A program made the position numbers and the translations under genes. Under the pieces are notes generated by a model. That model ran no database searches, was not told the DNA's origin, and saw only the letters and a list, made by a program, of their open reading frames with translations. Source: Anaerolineales bacterium (GTDB taxonomy: Bacteria; Chloroflexota; Anaerolineae; Anaerolineales; JABWBV01). Taken from it: DNA of 13,403 bases. The stretch covers positions 1 through 13,403 of the forward strand of contig JALUWE010000196.1 in assembly GCA_027019845.1 (NCBI GenBank), in the 5' to 3' direction. Below, in pieces: positions 13,187 to 13,403 of this stretch. Position 1 is the stretch's first letter. Every line of letters begins with the position of its first letter.

Positions 13187-13403
13187 GTCATTCTGAGCGA
13201 CCTGCTGTTGCCTGCGTCATTCTGAGCGACAGCGAAGAATCTCGCTTGCGATAGGGGAGATGGAGGCGGACGACCGGGGACGGGGGACGGTTGTTCGGCG
13301 CGTGGTTATTAGAGGTCGGGGCGACCGGCCGGTCGCCCCTCCGACGGTCGCTGTGCTCCGGATTCTTCGGTCGCTGCGCTCCCAGATTCTTCGGTCGCTG
13401 TGC
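13187..13403. repeat. Inverted, window-truncated copy of the 3.5-3.8 kb repeat block
   Basis: In reverse orientation this contains the same modules as 3526-3806. GTCATTCTGAGCGA occurs twice (13187-13200, 13216-13229). A 29-bp stretch 13232-13260 is identical to 3763-3791. A 15-bp word at 13276-13290 matches 3716-3730, and a 14-bp word at 13297-13310 matches 3696-3709. The palindrome core is at 13318-13339. CGGTCGCTGTGC/CGGTCGCTGCGC units of the 23-bp array then continue to the window end. The stretch 13020-13186 before it shows no gene or clear signal. No coding potential is claimed for the block. Confidence 0.8.

Overview
The window looks like chromosomal DNA of a GC-rich bacterium. The combination of a DUF3048 protein, an IlvE-type aminotransferase, a NarL-type two-component pair, a YbhFSR-like ABC-2 exporter and gaps packed with several families of short dispersed repeats suggests Chloroflexota (Anaerolineae/Caldilineae-like). 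This placement is an inference: there is no rRNA, tRNA or other marker gene in the window. No CRISPR array, transposase or phage gene was seen.

Layout. (1) 2-1021 (+): the 3' part of a DUF3048 (YerB-like) gene, cut by the window edge. (2) 1009-3210 (-): a tight three-gene operon coding, in transcription order, for a ~300-aa protein of a family usually labelled quinate/shikimate 5-dehydrogenase, a MobA-like nucleotidyltransferase (1 bp gap) and a PAP2 phosphatase (ATGA overlap). Its last gene overlaps the DUF3048 gene tail to tail by 13 bp. (3) 3211-4106: a ~900 bp gene-free gap built from repeats: a nested inverted repeat, a 23-bp tandem array with a perfect 28-bp palindrome, a long 'CATTCTGAG...GAAGAATCT' inverted repeat, and two copies of an ACACAGAG/CTCCGTG repeat. 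(4) 4107-5081 (+): branched-chain aminotransferase. (5) 5160-7002 (-): a membrane histidine kinase and its NarL/LuxR-type response regulator, overlapping by 8 bp. (6) 7222-9186 (+): a 654-aa multidomain TPR protein with an ST7-like repeat region, charged linker and very basic tail. (7) 9209-12897 (-): an exporter operon of one ABC ATPase and two ABC-2 permeases. (8) 12912-13403: a heptad-repeat element and then an inverted, window-truncated copy of the repeat block found at 3.5-3.8 kb.

How the parts may work together. The ATPase and two permeases form a self-contained heteromeric exporter. The nearby kinase/regulator pair belongs to the class that often controls such exporters, but the TPR gene lies between them, so a link is only inferred. 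The three-gene operon at 1-3.2 kb pairs a sugar- or cofactor-nucleotide-forming enzyme with a lipid-phosphate-type phosphatase and an enzyme of uncertain function; it may be an uncharacterised membrane or cofactor pathway.

The most unusual part of the window is non-coding. A modular heptanucleotide element (heptads, GGG, then inverse heptads) occupies the gap between ATPase and first permease almost exactly from stop to start codon, and also lies just upstream of the ATPase gene. A half copy abuts the response-regulator stop codon. The gap between the permeases holds an 8-bp tandem repeat. Neither permease gene has a visible Shine-Dalgarno site. No clear new defence or mobile system was found.
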